From Alishewanella longhuensis (GTDB lineage: Bacteria > Pseudomonadota > Gammaproteobacteria > Enterobacterales > Alteromonadaceae): a stretch of DNA of 64,000 nucleotides. Under the pieces are notes generated by a model, which was not told the DNA's origin, made no database searches, and saw only the letters and a program-made list of their open reading frames with translations. Of this stretch, positions 18,406 through 27,771 are shown piece after piece. Made by a program: the position numbers and the translations under genes. The stretch covers positions 717,739-781,738 of the forward strand of contig NZ_BNAO01000001.1 in the NCBI RefSeq assembly GCF_014653435.1, in the 5' to 3' direction. Within the stretch, counting starts at the first letter, position 1; each line of letters opens with the position of its first letter.

Positions 18406-21210
18406 ATGATCGCATACTCAGCGAACGCTGCTTATTGGCAGGCTCAATATACTAGCCTGGCCGAGGGATTATCCGTCTCGGAGCAACAACAGCTTAGCCG
18501 TTTGCTCAAAGCTAGCAGTTTTATTGGGCGTACTTTACAGCAGCAACCTGAGCTATTGCCCATTTTTTGTCAAAGCCAGTTATTGCAGCAGCAATTAGCT
18601 AACGGTTTTGCCCCGCCTTTGCCAGCTACCCCAATCCCTGCGGAAACGCAGGCCTTCTCCATGTTAAGGCGTTACCGTAATGCGAGTTTAGCGCAAATTC
18701 TAGCGGCGGACATTCTTGGCTTGCAAAGTATTACGCAAAGTTTGGCCGCGGTCTCCGAGCTTGCCGAAATACTGATTAATAGCGCCTATCATTGGGCTTA
18801 TCAACAGCAAGCTGCCGTCAATGGTACACCATTGGATACCAGCGGCGAGCCAATGCCGCTGCTTATTTTGGGTATGGGCAAATTGGGTGGGGGAGAGCTC
18901 AACTTTTCATCCGATATCGATCTGATTTTTACCTACCCCGCGAATGGTGAAACTGTGGGGGGGCGCAAAACAGTTGAGCATCAGCAATTTTTTACCAAAG
19001 TCGGTCAGAAGCTTATCGCCGCTTTGCATCAGGTTACCGCTGACGGTTTTTGTTATCGGGTAGATATGCGGCTTAGACCCTTTGGCGAAAGTGGCCCCTT
19101 AGTGCTGAGTTTTGCTGCTTTTGAAGATTATTATCAGGAGCAAGGACGTGAATGGGAGCGCTATGCCATGCTAAAAGCCCGGGTGCTGAATCCCGAGCCA
19201 AGACATACTTCAGAGTTGCAGGCATTGCTAAAGCCCTTTATTTACCGTCGTTATATTGATTTCTCTGCTATTGAATCATTGCGGCGTATGAAGCAGTTAA
19301 TTGAGCAAGAAAACCGTCGTCGTAACCGGCGCGACAATATTAAGCTGGGTGCCGGGGGGATTCGTGAAGTCGAATTTATTGTGCAAACCTTGCAATTAAT
19401 ACGTGGCGGCCGTATCCCACAGCTACAACAGCCTGCTATTTTAAAAGCGTTGCCTGAATTGGTTACGCAAGAACTGCTAAGCGAAACACAAGTTGAGCAG
19501 CTACAGCAAGATTATCTATGGTTGCGACAAGTAGAGCAGGCACTGCAAGGCGTCGATGATAAGCAGACTCAAACCTTACCGGCGGATGAGCAGGGACAAC
19601 AGCAATTGTTAGCCAGCCTTGGTCGGGAAAACTGGCTGGCCTTGCTTACCGAGATTGAGCAGGCGATGCAGCGCATTCATCAGCAATTTAAGCTAGTGAT
19701 TGAGCCTGAGGAGCATATTGAGCCACAGGAACTGAGTTTAGGTAAATTACTTTGGGACAGTGAGCTGCCCGTTATCGAATTAGCCGAGCATATAGAATGG
19801 TTACCGCTAGAGGAAGCACAGGAATTACTTAACCAATTGATTCAGTTTAAGCAGGATTGTCAGCGTCGTTCTGTGGGGCCACGTGGACGGGAATACCTGG
19901 CTAAACTTGTACCGCAATTGTTACATTATTTACAGCTGCAACAAGCTTCGGCCACGGTGTTAATGCGGATCCTCGGGGTCTTTAAGCAAATTGTTACCCG
20001 CACTGCTTATCTGGAGTTACTGTTTGAAAACCCGCCAGCATTACAACAATTAGTGCTGTTATGCTCACAAAGTGGCTGGCTGGCAGAGCAACTGGCTCGC
20101 TACCCGATGTTGCTTGACGAGCTGATCGATCCTGCACAGTTATATCAGGTCGCCACTATTGATGATTATCGAGATCGCCTACGTTTGTATTTACTGCGCG
20201 TGCCAGAAGATGACTTAGAGCTACTGATGGAAACTTTACGGCAGTTTAAACAGGCACAGCAATTACGGATTGCGGCAGCTGATATTAGTGGGGTGTTACC
20301 ACTGATGAAAGTCAGCGACCATCTTACCTGGTTAGCGGAAGTCATAGTTGAGCAATTGGTTAACCTGGCGTGGCAACAAATTACCGCCCGTTACGGTTTG
20401 CCCGCAGGTGCTACCGATGAAGATAAAGGCTTTGCCGTTATCGGTTATGGTAAGTTAGGAGGCCTAGAGCTCGGTTATGGTTCCGATTTGGACCTGGTGT
20501 TTGTGCACCAGTGTCAAAGTCAGGCCGCAACCTCAGGAGAGCGGAGTATCGACTCCTTACAATTCTACCTTAAATTAGTACAGCGTATTTTGCACCTCAG
20601 CACCACAAAAACCAATAGTGGCGTTTTATATGAGATTGATACCCGTTTAAGACCTTCGGGTAACTCTGGTTTATTAGCGATTCATATTGAAACCTATCAG
20701 CAGTATTTAGCACAAGAAGCCTGGACCTGGGAACATCAGGCCTTGGTAAGAGCTAGAATGATTGTCGGCTCGGCGCCTTTGCTCGCCAGATTTGTCGAAA
20801 TACGCCAACAAATCTTAACCTTACCTCGCGACGCTCAGCAATTAAAAGCTGAGGTGAAACAAATGCGTGAGAAGTTACGGCAGCATCATGGTGCTACCAG
20901 CGAAGATGTTAAACACAGTGCAGGAGGCATTGTCGATTTGGAGTTTTTAAGCCAGTACCTGGTGCTCGCTTATGGTCGCGAACACCCAGAGCTCTATCGC
21001 TTTACTGATAATATTCGGATTTTAGAAGCTGCAACGGCCTGTGGCTTGCTAACGGCTAGGCAGGCTAACAGTCTTGCTGAGGCTTATCAGGTTTTGCGGG
21101 GAATCGGTCACCGCCAAACCTTGGTACCAGCCAGCATTGCGATTGATGCTCGCTTGGCACATCTTCAAGAACAGATTCTGACAGCGTGGCGCCTTTGGTT
21201 TGATAGTTAA
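18406..21210 (+). CDS. glnE: Glutamine synthetase adenylyltransferase/deadenylase GlnE
   Basis: Controls nitrogen assimilation by adding AMP to glutamine synthetase (inactive) or removing it (active), under PII control. At 934 aa it is full length (E. coli 946). Two nucleotidyltransferase domains are visible: the N-terminal deadenylase with GMGKLGGGELNFSSDIDLIF at about 155-175 and the C-terminal adenylylase with GYGKLGGLELGYGSDLDLVF at about 680-700, each with its DxD. The ATG at 18406 has AAGGAAG upstream. Confidence 0.97.
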   Translation: MIAYSANAAYWQAQYTSLAEGLSVSEQQQLSRLLKASSFIGRTLQQQPELLPIFCQSQLLQQQLANGFAPPLPATPIPAETQAFSMLRRYRNASLAQILAADILGLQSITQSLAAVSELAEILINSAYHWAYQQQAAVNGTPLDTSGEPMPLLILGMGKLGGGELNFSSDIDLIFTYPANGETVGGRKTVEHQQFFTKVGQKLIAALHQVTADGFCYRVDMRLRPFGESGPLVLSFAAFEDYYQEQGREWERYAMLKARVLNPEPRHTSELQALLKPFIYRRYIDFSAIESLRRMKQLIEQENRRRNRRDNIKLGAGGIREVEFIVQTLQLIRGGRIPQLQQPAILKALPELVTQELLSETQVEQLQQDYLWLRQVEQALQGVDDKQTQTLPADEQGQQQLLASLGRENWLALLTEIEQAMQRIHQQFKLVIEPEEHIEPQELSLGKLLWDSELPVIELAEHIEWLPLEEAQELLNQLIQFKQDCQRRSVGPRGREYLAKLVPQLLHYLQLQQASATVLMRILGVFKQIVTRTAYLELLFENPPALQQLVLLCSQSGWLAEQLARYPMLLDELIDPAQLYQVATIDDYRDRLRLYLLRVPEDDLELLMETLRQFKQAQQLRIAAADISGVLPLMKVSDHLTWLAEVIVEQLVNLAWQQITARYGLPAGATDEDKGFAVIGYGKLGGLELGYGSDLDLVFVHQCQSQAATSGERSIDSLQFYLKLVQRILHLSTTKTNSGVLYEIDTRLRPSGNSGLLAIHIETYQQYLAQEAWTWEHQALVRARMIVGSAPLLARFVEIRQQILTLPRDAQQLKAEVKQMREKLRQHHGATSEDVKHSAGGIVDLEFLSQYLVLAYGREHPELYRFTDNIRILEAATACGLLTARQANSLAEAYQVLRGIGHRQTLVPASIAIDARLAHLQEQILTAWRLWFDS

Positions 21211-21220
21211 ACAAGGAGTA

Positions 21221-21802
21221 TTAACCACGCTGTTGTGTATTGGGGCCAGTGGCAAAACAGTGTTGTTTTAAAAAAGGATCATCTAAATCAGTAATCACCA
21301 GTGCTCGAGATTTTGGACAAAAATAGCCGTAAACGGGTTTGGTAAAATCCGGGCCTATGCTCACTGCCATTTGTTGTAAGGTATCTAGCAGGCTGCCATT
21401 GGTTTCAAAAAATTGCTTGATAACATAGTCACGAGGTAGTGTCCAAAACAAGACCATTTGCTCTTGCTGGGCGTAACTTTCTAAACTGTCTTTTACGGTG
21501 ACGCCAGCTTGAAAGCGACGGCGCGTTACTGCCCCACGCCAATTGATATTGGCAGGGATAACTTGTTGTTCACGCCGCCGCAGCTGAATGATTAATTCTT
21601 CACTGCTATCCCGTTGATTGATAACAAAGTCGCTTTTGTTATCTTGTTGCAGGCTATTGCGAAAATTCTGATAAAACCGGCTAAAGCCGTCTGCCGCCGC
21701 ATTGGGTTTTTCCGGGTTAATTAATATTTCCGGTTTAATAATCAGTAGGTAAATTACTCCAACCACGATGATTAATAACAATAATTTTAAAATAATCTTC
21801 AT
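21221..21802 (-). CDS. Membrane-anchored protein with TcpQ-like C-terminal domain
   Basis: The 193-aa protein has an N-terminal membrane anchor (about 4-24, KLLLLIIVVGVIYLLII), a periplasmic linker, and a C-terminal domain (about 85-175: FQAGVTVKDSLESYAQQEQM and LFWTLPRDYVI) that resembles the TcpQ domain of pilus and secretion systems. No pilus genes are nearby. It lies 20 bases after lpxL on the same strand and is probably cotranscribed with it. The role is unknown; the domain call is moderate. Confidence 0.55.
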   Translation of the reverse strand: MKIILKLLLLIIVVGVIYLLIIKPEILINPEKPNAAADGFSRFYQNFRNSLQQDNKSDFVINQRDSSEELIIQLRRREQQVIPANINWRGAVTRRRFQAGVTVKDSLESYAQQEQMVLFWTLPRDYVIKQFFETNGSLLDTLQQMAVSIGPDFTKPVYGYFCPKSRALVITDLDDPFLKQHCFATGPNTQQRG

Positions 21803-21822
21803 AGTCCAGCTCTGATTAAAAG

Positions 21823-22746
21823 TTAATAAAGTGACGGAGCTTCTGGATCCGGACGCGTTTTAAAGCGTCGATGTAACCACATATATTGTTCCGGATGTTT
21901 TAACACTGCCTGTTCAACCCATTGATTTACTCTTGTTACATCGGCTTTATCATCGCCACTTGGAAATTCAGCAAAGGGTGGCAGAATTTCAACCTGATAT
22001 CCTTGATAATTAGGTAAGCGCGATGAGTAAATTGGGATCACAACACAGTTAGCCGCTTTGGCAAATAACAAGGTACCTGTTGTCGTTGCCGTCTCATTTA
22101 CCGCAAAGAAGGGCACAAACTCGGCACGATTTCTACCATAATCTTGATCCGGCAGATAAAAGCAAACTTCTTGCTGGTTAAGTGCTTGAATCAGCCCTTT
22201 TACATCCCTTTTGCCAATCATATATTTATTGCTGCGGCTGCGGCCATGGTACTGTAAGTAATCAAGCAAAGGGTTGTTATTTGGCCGATAAAAACCAATG
22301 CTTGGATGGGTTAAACCAAATACTCGCCCAGCTGCCTCTAAATGTAAAAAGTGCGCTGCCAGCAGTAAAACACCTTTACCTTCGGCAATCGCCTGTTGCA
22401 AATGTTCGTAGCCTTTAAAATGCGCTAACCGCCTTACGCGCCAATTAGGCCACCACCAGGCTATCACGGTTTCAAACATGGCCTTACCGCTTTCTTCTGC
22501 GTTTTGCCAGAGCAGGTTTTCACGTTCTTTATCACTTTTTTCCGGGAAACATAATTGCAGATTCCGCCTGGCTACCTTCTGACGCGACTTCATCATCCTG
22601 AAGAGTAGTTTGCCTAATTGACTACCCAGCCACATTAACACGCGATAAGGTAACCAACTTACCAGGTACATTACCGCTACACCGAGCCATAATAACCAGT
22701 ATTGGGGTAATAAAAAACGCCAGCTAAACTTCGGAGAATTAACCAC
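21823..22746 (-). CDS. lpxL: Lipid A late acyltransferase LpxL-type (lauroyl)
   Basis: Adds a secondary acyl chain to Kdo2-lipid IVA at the inner membrane. The 307-aa protein aligns end to end with what I recall of E. coli LpxL, including SPKFSWRFLLPQYWL at the start, IGFYRPNNNPLLDYLQ, and EQYMWLHRRFKTRP at the end. The catalytic HX4E box is HFLHLE in LLAAHFLHLEAAG, and one N-terminal membrane span is present. The start is GTG at 22746, chosen because the N terminus matches the family. Which acyl chain it transfers cannot be told from sequence. Confidence 0.9.
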   Translation of the reverse strand: MVNSPKFSWRFLLPQYWLLWLGVAVMYLVSWLPYRVLMWLGSQLGKLLFRMMKSRQKVARRNLQLCFPEKSDKERENLLWQNAEESGKAMFETVIAWWWPNWRVRRLAHFKGYEHLQQAIAEGKGVLLLAAHFLHLEAAGRVFGLTHPSIGFYRPNNNPLLDYLQYHGRSRSNKYMIGKRDVKGLIQALNQQEVCFYLPDQDYGRNRAEFVPFFAVNETATTTGTLLFAKAANCVVIPIYSSRLPNYQGYQVEILPPFAEFPSGDDKADVTRVNQWVEQAVLKHPEQYMWLHRRFKTRPDPEAPSLY

Positions 22747-22834
22747 TATATTAAACCGATTAGAAAAAACTGAGGGTATTGTAACGAAAAAAACGCGCTA
22801 GGAAAGCGGTAACTGGTAAGAGGTATTGTTGCGG

Positions 22835-22862
22835 GAGGTATACCGCCATGGCGGTATACCTC
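22835..22862. repeat. Perfect 28-bp palindrome after tolC
   Basis: The 14-base arms GAGGTATACCGCCA / TGGCGGTATACCTC are exactly self-complementary around CCATGG. It begins 9 bases beyond the tolC stop (on the minus strand). No T run follows the stem on the minus strand, so it is not a typical intrinsic terminator; it may still protect or end the tolC mRNA, or be a protein site. Confidence 0.7.
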
Positions 22863-22870
22863 TTTAAAGA

Positions 22871-24166
22871 TTAATTAGTCAGTGCGTTGTTTATTGCTAA
22901 CAAGTCGGCATCTGATAAATTTCCTGCCGCTTGTTTTAGCTGTAACTGCGCTAAGATGTAATCATAGCGAGCGCCTGAGAGGTTACGTTGGGCATCAAAC
23001 AAATTACGGGTACTTAACAGCACATCGACGATAGTGCGGGTGCCTACCTCAAAACCGGCTTCGGTAGCTTGCAGCGCACTTTGCGCTGAAATAACGGCTT
23101 GCTCTAATGCCCGGATTTGTGACATTTGTGAGTTAACATTATTAAAGGAGCTGCGAATTTGTCTTACCACTGAGCGGTAACTCTGTTCAAGCGCCTGACT
23201 GACTTCAACATAGTTAGCTTGCGCCACGCGAACCCCCGCTTCAATACCACCGCCGTTGTAAATAGGTACTGATAAGCTTAAACCGATAGAGCTGCTATCT
23301 GCACGCTCAACGCCAGATGATTTAGATACACCCAGGCTAGCCGTGGCATCTAAGGTTGGTAAGTGACCCGCTTTAGCTAAATCAATATCCAGTGCTGACA
23401 CATCTAAAGCAATACGCTGTGCTTTTAGAGTTAAGTTATTTTGCTCGGCAATACCAACCCAATCAGTAACAACGGCTGGGGAGGGACGCGAAGCAGAGAA
23501 TTTGTCGGTATTTAGCTGAGCGACTTGCGCATGATATTGACCGGTAATTTCCCGTAAGGCTTCACGGGCGTTTTCCAGTTCGTTTTCGCTGCTAATTTCA
23601 CGGGCAACTACGCTATCATACTGGGCCTGTGCTTCATGTACGTCAGTAATAGCGGTTAAGCCTACGGCAAAACGCTGTTTGGTTTGTTCTAATTGCCGTT
23701 CAACAGAACGTTTTTCAGCGGCGACGAAGGTCAAATTATCGCTGGCTTTTAACACATTAAAATAGGCTGTTGTCACACGTAAGATTAAAGATTGGACTTC
23801 CACATCGTATATGGTCTGGCTTTGTAAGGCGACTTTTTCAGCGCGCGATAAACTTTGCCAGTTACTCCAGCTAAAAACAGATTGTTTAGCTTGCAGGCCA
23901 GCACCTACAGTGTTAGTGCCGCTAAAGCGTAAATTATCGCGGTTCGCTCGGGTTACATCAGCGCCAAAAGAAATACTAGGCAGCAAGTTCGCTTTTGAAA
24001 CATCGATGCGGGCACTGGCAGCATCACGGTTGGCGGCGGCACGCTGTACCACGGGGTCTTTTTGCGTCGCCAATTGATAAACAGTTTGCAGATCTTCAGC
24101 GTACAAATTTAAGCTGAACAAACTCAGGGATGACAGCACTAAGGTGCTTAGTAAGGTTTTTTTCAT
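22871..24166 (-). CDS. tolC: Outer membrane efflux channel TolC
   Basis: Trimeric outer-membrane channel for multidrug efflux and type I secretion. The 431-aa protein has a signal peptide (1-23, ending NLYAED), then the two internally repeated outer-membrane-efflux halves: YQLATQKDPVVQRAAANRDA in the first and WVGIAEQNNLTLKAQRIAL in the second, with FAVGLTAITDVHEAQAQYD and FEVGTRTIVDVLLSTRNLF as the paired motifs. It is divergent from nudF, as in E. coli. It is the only outer-membrane efflux channel gene in this window. Confidence 0.94.
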   Translation of the reverse strand: MKKTLLSTLVLSSLSLFSLNLYAEDLQTVYQLATQKDPVVQRAAANRDAASARIDVSKANLLPSISFGADVTRANRDNLRFSGTNTVGAGLQAKQSVFSWSNWQSLSRAEKVALQSQTIYDVEVQSLILRVTTAYFNVLKASDNLTFVAAEKRSVERQLEQTKQRFAVGLTAITDVHEAQAQYDSVVAREISSENELENAREALREITGQYHAQVAQLNTDKFSASRPSPAVVTDWVGIAEQNNLTLKAQRIALDVSALDIDLAKAGHLPTLDATASLGVSKSSGVERADSSSIGLSLSVPIYNGGGIEAGVRVAQANYVEVSQALEQSYRSVVRQIRSSFNNVNSQMSQIRALEQAVISAQSALQATEAGFEVGTRTIVDVLLSTRNLFDAQRNLSGARYDYILAQLQLKQAAGNLSDADLLAINNALTN

Positions 24167-24283
24167 GCTAATAGATCCTGGCTTTATAAGGAAAGTGCCT
24201 AAATGATAACCTGTTAAAGTAAACTAGGTAACGATTAAACCGTAAAGTTACCCCGAAGAGTGTAACAAAATGTGAGGGCGCTA

Positions 24284-24928
24284 ATGTCGCAATTCAAGGT
24301 AGAGCAGTATCCATCTTTTCAGGCTACAGATCTGGAGATAATCGATAAAAGCACGGTTTTTCAGGGTTTCTTTCGAATTGAACGCTGGCAGCTTAAACAT
24401 AAGCTCTTCGCTGGGGGCTGGAGCCAGCCAATGATCCGTGAGATCTTTGAACGAGGTCAGGCGGTGGTTGTGTTACCTTATAATGCCCTAACAGACGAGG
24501 TGGTATTGGTAGAGCAATTTCGAGTTGGGGCCGTGGGACAAAGCCAAAGTCCCTGGTTGTTAGAGGCTATCGCCGGCATGATCGACCCAGGGCAAAGCGC
24601 CGAAGAAACGGCTATTCGTGAAGCTGAAGAGGAGGCTGGTTTACAATTAACCGAACTTTGGCCAATGCTCAGTTATTTCTCCAGTCCAGGGGGGAGTACC
24701 GAAAAAATCAGCTTGTTTTTAGGCCGGTTAACAATGCCTGTAAAGAGTGGTCTTTTTGGCTTAGACAGTGAACACGAGGATATTAAAATGCACGTAATAG
24801 CTCGGACAACGGCGATGCAACTCTTGGCATCACAGCAGATAGACAATGCTGCTACTGTGATTGCGTTGCAATGGCTAGCCTTGAATTTGCCACAAGTACA
24901 GCAGCAGTGGGGACAAGACGTTGCGTAA
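24284..24928 (+). CDS. nudF: ADP-ribose pyrophosphatase NudF (Nudix)
   Basis: Hydrolyses ADP-ribose to AMP and ribose 5-phosphate. The ATG at 24284 (MSQFKVEQYPSFQATDLEII) has TGAGGGCG upstream and gives 214 aa. The Nudix box G-x5-E-x7-REUXEEXGU is complete: GMIDPGQSAEETAIREAEEE followed by AGL, at about 105-127; the Pro-containing SPGGSTEKISLFLG further on is typical of ADP-ribose pyrophosphatases. Its stop overlaps the yqiB start by 8 bases; the tolC/nudF/yqiB arrangement matches E. coli. Confidence 0.95.
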   Translation: MSQFKVEQYPSFQATDLEIIDKSTVFQGFFRIERWQLKHKLFAGGWSQPMIREIFERGQAVVVLPYNALTDEVVLVEQFRVGAVGQSQSPWLLEAIAGMIDPGQSAEETAIREAEEEAGLQLTELWPMLSYFSSPGGSTEKISLFLGRLTMPVKSGLFGLDSEHEDIKMHVIARTTAMQLLASQQIDNAATVIALQWLALNLPQVQQQWGQDVA

Positions 24929-25346
24929 GGCCAACTATGTGCCAAAGTTACCCGACTTTTTAAGCTTATGTGAGCGCAATTACGCTGCTTTGTATCGGCT
25001 ACTGCCGCAAAAATCAGTCGTTGGCGAGCGGGTGTTTATTCGTTTTACCGAGCGGGATGAGTACTGTTTGACGATATTGGCAGTTGCCCCTTTCACTACC
25101 CGCATCCAGATCGAACTTAGTGGTGGTTGGCATGGTTTTTTTCAGCCGAGTTTTGATGTGCAATTATATCATGATGCCCGCTTGGCTGAGGTGGTTAGGG
25201 CACAGCAGCAGTGGCACTTTGTCGCAGTTTATCCTTACCCCAATCAAACCATGTCGCAACCTGATGAAAAACGCCAAATTAATTTGTTATTAAAAGATTG
25301 GCTGAATTTATGCGCCCGCCACGGTTACCACGCTACTAGTGCTTAG
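24921..25346 (+). CDS. yqiB: YqiB-like protein (DUF1249)
   Basis: The 141-aa protein matches E. coli YqiB (140 aa) along its length: LSLCERNYAALYRLLP, VQLYHDARLAEV, the YPYPN turn, and DEKRQINLLLKDWL. The start is TTG at 24921; an in-frame GTG at 24939 with AAGG upstream is an alternative that would remove six residues. The function of DUF1249 is unknown. It overlaps nudF by 8 bases. In E. coli the next gene would be cpdA, which is not here. Confidence 0.9.
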   Translation: MRKANYVPKLPDFLSLCERNYAALYRLLPQKSVVGERVFIRFTERDEYCLTILAVAPFTTRIQIELSGGWHGFFQPSFDVQLYHDARLAEVVRAQQQWHFVAVYPYPNQTMSQPDEKRQINLLLKDWLNLCARHGYHATSA

Positions 25347-25368
25347 ATAAATGCTATCTAAGGTTTTT
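25342..25368 (+). terminator. Rho-independent terminator of nudF-yqiB
   Basis: An 8-bp stem (CTTAGATA / TATCTAAG, loop AATGC) overlaps the yqiB stop codon and is followed by GTTTTT. It closes the nudF-yqiB transcript before the CadC-like gene. Confidence 0.7.
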
Positions 25369-25457
25369 ACGATGTCATTACATAGATGATTTATACGTGA
25401 ATTTACTGCGATATACATGCTAACATCACTTAGTACTAAGTAACTAGGAAACGCTGA

Positions 25458-27635
25458 ATGATACCGTCAAGCCAGCTAAAGCTGGGGGATTACATACTTT
25501 GCCCACTTAATCAACAGCTGGAATATGCAGAGCAACGGATTCCGTTGGAGCCGAAAGTATATGAAGTGCTCTGCTATTTGTTAGCACATCAGCAGCGCTT
25601 TGTCAGTTTAGAGGAACTGCATAAAGAAGTCTGGCAAGGACGGGTGGTAAGTGATACTGCGGTGCGGCGCACGATCAGTAAGCTTAGGGCCGCTTTAAAT
25701 GATCAAGGGGATTCGCCTCGCTATATTCAATCTGCGGCTAAACGGGGGTATCGCTGGTTAATACCCTCCGAGTCAGTAACGCAAGAGGTTAACTTTGTAC
25801 CATCAGTGAGTTTGCAACCCCGATCATTGGCTAGTCAGACAGAATTCACATCGATGCCTGGTGCTGAGGAGGCATCTGTTGCAACGGTTAGCTCTGCAAT
25901 GGCGGCTGGAGCAAAAGTATCCCGCTCTGCTAGCCTTACCAGGTTTAAGTTTGCATCTGTCACCCTCCTGTCAGTTGCTGTGTTAGTACTAGTTTCGTCC
26001 CTGTTGGTAGCTTTTATCGGCAAAGGTCCTGACTGGAAGATGCAAACGGCCTTACCACTTATTGTCGGTGAAAAGCTTAGCATGGCAATTAGTCCAGATA
26101 AGCGCTTTTTGGTGTTTAGTTCAAATGCCGTTAATCACCATGGCCAGGAATTATATTGGTACAACTTAGCCACGCAGGAGCTAAGACAGCTGACTACTGG
26201 TGATAATCAGATCATGTATGTTGCCTATGCTGCCGACGGTAAACATCTGTTTTATCATAATTTTTATAATGGGGTGTATCAGCTTGTCCAAAGGCCGATT
26301 AGTGAACAGGGGCAGTTCACGGCCGAAGGGAAAGTGTTACTTGATGATTATGCTTCTATGTTCAAAATTTGGGTGCACCCAGATAATGAATCTTTGCTGC
26401 TTAACCTCGGCGATGCAGAGCAACTCAATATTCAGCGCTTACACTTGCCAACAGGATCATTAACGCCGCTTACCAGCTCAGTTACCGCAGGGGTGTACGA
26501 TAGTACCTTTGCACCGGAAATCGATTCACAGCGGCTGGCTTTCCAGCGCTCCCCCCTAGGGCAAAGTAGCTCTTTGATTATTCAGGATATGTCTAACGGT
26601 AGGATCTTGCAGCAGTTTTTACATAAAGAGCGTATCTTTGATTTGCATTGGCTTACCGAGCAAGAGTTGCTGATTGTGGATGAGGAGGCAATAAAAACCT
26701 TTAATCTGCAAACCCGAAAAAGCATTCTGCTGCAACAAAACTATCAAACTGGTAATGCACTTACCCGCGGGCTAACCCGCATGCTAGTACCACTGCGAGA
26801 TGGGCAGTGGTTGCAATTTCGGCATGAGGGCGATGTTAGCCGTATGATTCACCAACAAGGTGAGGTGGGGGTGCTATCCGGGCGCAGTTATATTCATACA
26901 GAAGTACAAACCCGAGCGGTATTTTTTAGCCAGGTGCCTCAAGAGTTCTTTTTACTGAACCTGGAAGGGGATAAACGCAGCTTACTCTCACGCCAGGCGA
27001 ACGGCGAGCAGCAACTTTTGTTTGAAATACAAGACAGTAATGTGAGTTTTCAGCAGCAACACCCAAATGGCGAGAGTTTATTGCTGCTGCTTAATGGCAA
27101 ACCAACGCTGTTCGATCTGAAACAACATCAACTAACGCCGTTGAATGTGGTGGGGAATAATTGGTTGTCGGCGCGTTTTAGCCATGACGGCCAGCAGATC
27201 GTTATGACGTCACGACAAAATAGTGAATACCAGAGTTGGCTGTACCACGTTGATACAGGTCTTAGCCAACTCTTGTACCAAGGATATCAAATAGTGATCC
27301 CTTATCAGGATAAAAGTTATCTGGCAGTGCACCCAGATTCCCGCTTTGTATTGCTGGAGGACGAGCACGTGACCGAATTACCTATTAACTATTCCCCACC
27401 ATTTCCGGGCAGCGTGCATTTGCGAGGAACCTATTTATTCTGGGCCGAAACAGACTTAAAAAATACTACGGTGTTTCGCTTTAATTTGGAGAATGCTGCG
27501 TTGGAACAATGGCAGCAGGATCGGCGACAAATGCTACAAACCTTTGATGTTTCGGCAGATGGCTCAAAGTGGTTATTAAGACATATTGGGCATTTTGATA
27601 CTAAAGTGTATCAAGTTTTAACAGATATTCGGTAG
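25458..27635 (+). CDS. CadC/ToxR-like membrane regulator with periplasmic beta-propeller
   Basis: The 725-aa protein has an OmpR/PhoB-type winged helix at about 8-103 (LEPKVYEVLCYLLAHQQRFV, VVSDTAVRRTISKLRAAL, YIQSAAKRGYRWLIP), a Ser/Ala-rich linker, a single membrane span at about 165-187, then about 535 periplasmic residues with repeated WD40/PD40-like strands (SPDKRFLVFSS, YAADGKHLFYH, FSHDGQQIVMTS, VSADGSKWLLRH). Such one-component regulators sense an outside signal and bind DNA directly. It occupies the cpdA position between yqiB and yqiA. Its target is not known; the small membrane gene just downstream is the first candidate. Confidence 0.88.
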   Translation: MIPSSQLKLGDYILCPLNQQLEYAEQRIPLEPKVYEVLCYLLAHQQRFVSLEELHKEVWQGRVVSDTAVRRTISKLRAALNDQGDSPRYIQSAAKRGYRWLIPSESVTQEVNFVPSVSLQPRSLASQTEFTSMPGAEEASVATVSSAMAAGAKVSRSASLTRFKFASVTLLSVAVLVLVSSLLVAFIGKGPDWKMQTALPLIVGEKLSMAISPDKRFLVFSSNAVNHHGQELYWYNLATQELRQLTTGDNQIMYVAYAADGKHLFYHNFYNGVYQLVQRPISEQGQFTAEGKVLLDDYASMFKIWVHPDNESLLLNLGDAEQLNIQRLHLPTGSLTPLTSSVTAGVYDSTFAPEIDSQRLAFQRSPLGQSSSLIIQDMSNGRILQQFLHKERIFDLHWLTEQELLIVDEEAIKTFNLQTRKSILLQQNYQTGNALTRGLTRMLVPLRDGQWLQFRHEGDVSRMIHQQGEVGVLSGRSYIHTEVQTRAVFFSQVPQEFFLLNLEGDKRSLLSRQANGEQQLLFEIQDSNVSFQQQHPNGESLLLLLNGKPTLFDLKQHQLTPLNVVGNNWLSARFSHDGQQIVMTSRQNSEYQSWLYHVDTGLSQLLYQGYQIVIPYQDKSYLAVHPDSRFVLLEDEHVTELPINYSPPFPGSVHLRGTYLFWAETDLKNTTVFRFNLENAALEQWQQDRRQMLQTFDVSADGSKWLLRHIGHFDTKVYQVLTDIR

Positions 27636-27771
27636 TTTAATGTTTAAATCTGGCTTGGTTATAGTTTAGTTATAAGCAATTCCGAGTTTCATCGCAGCGC
27701 TGTTATCGTTTGTTTCGTTATTGTCGTGCATGCTGTTTGCAAGTAACGAGTTTGCAGTAACAGGAAACGCT

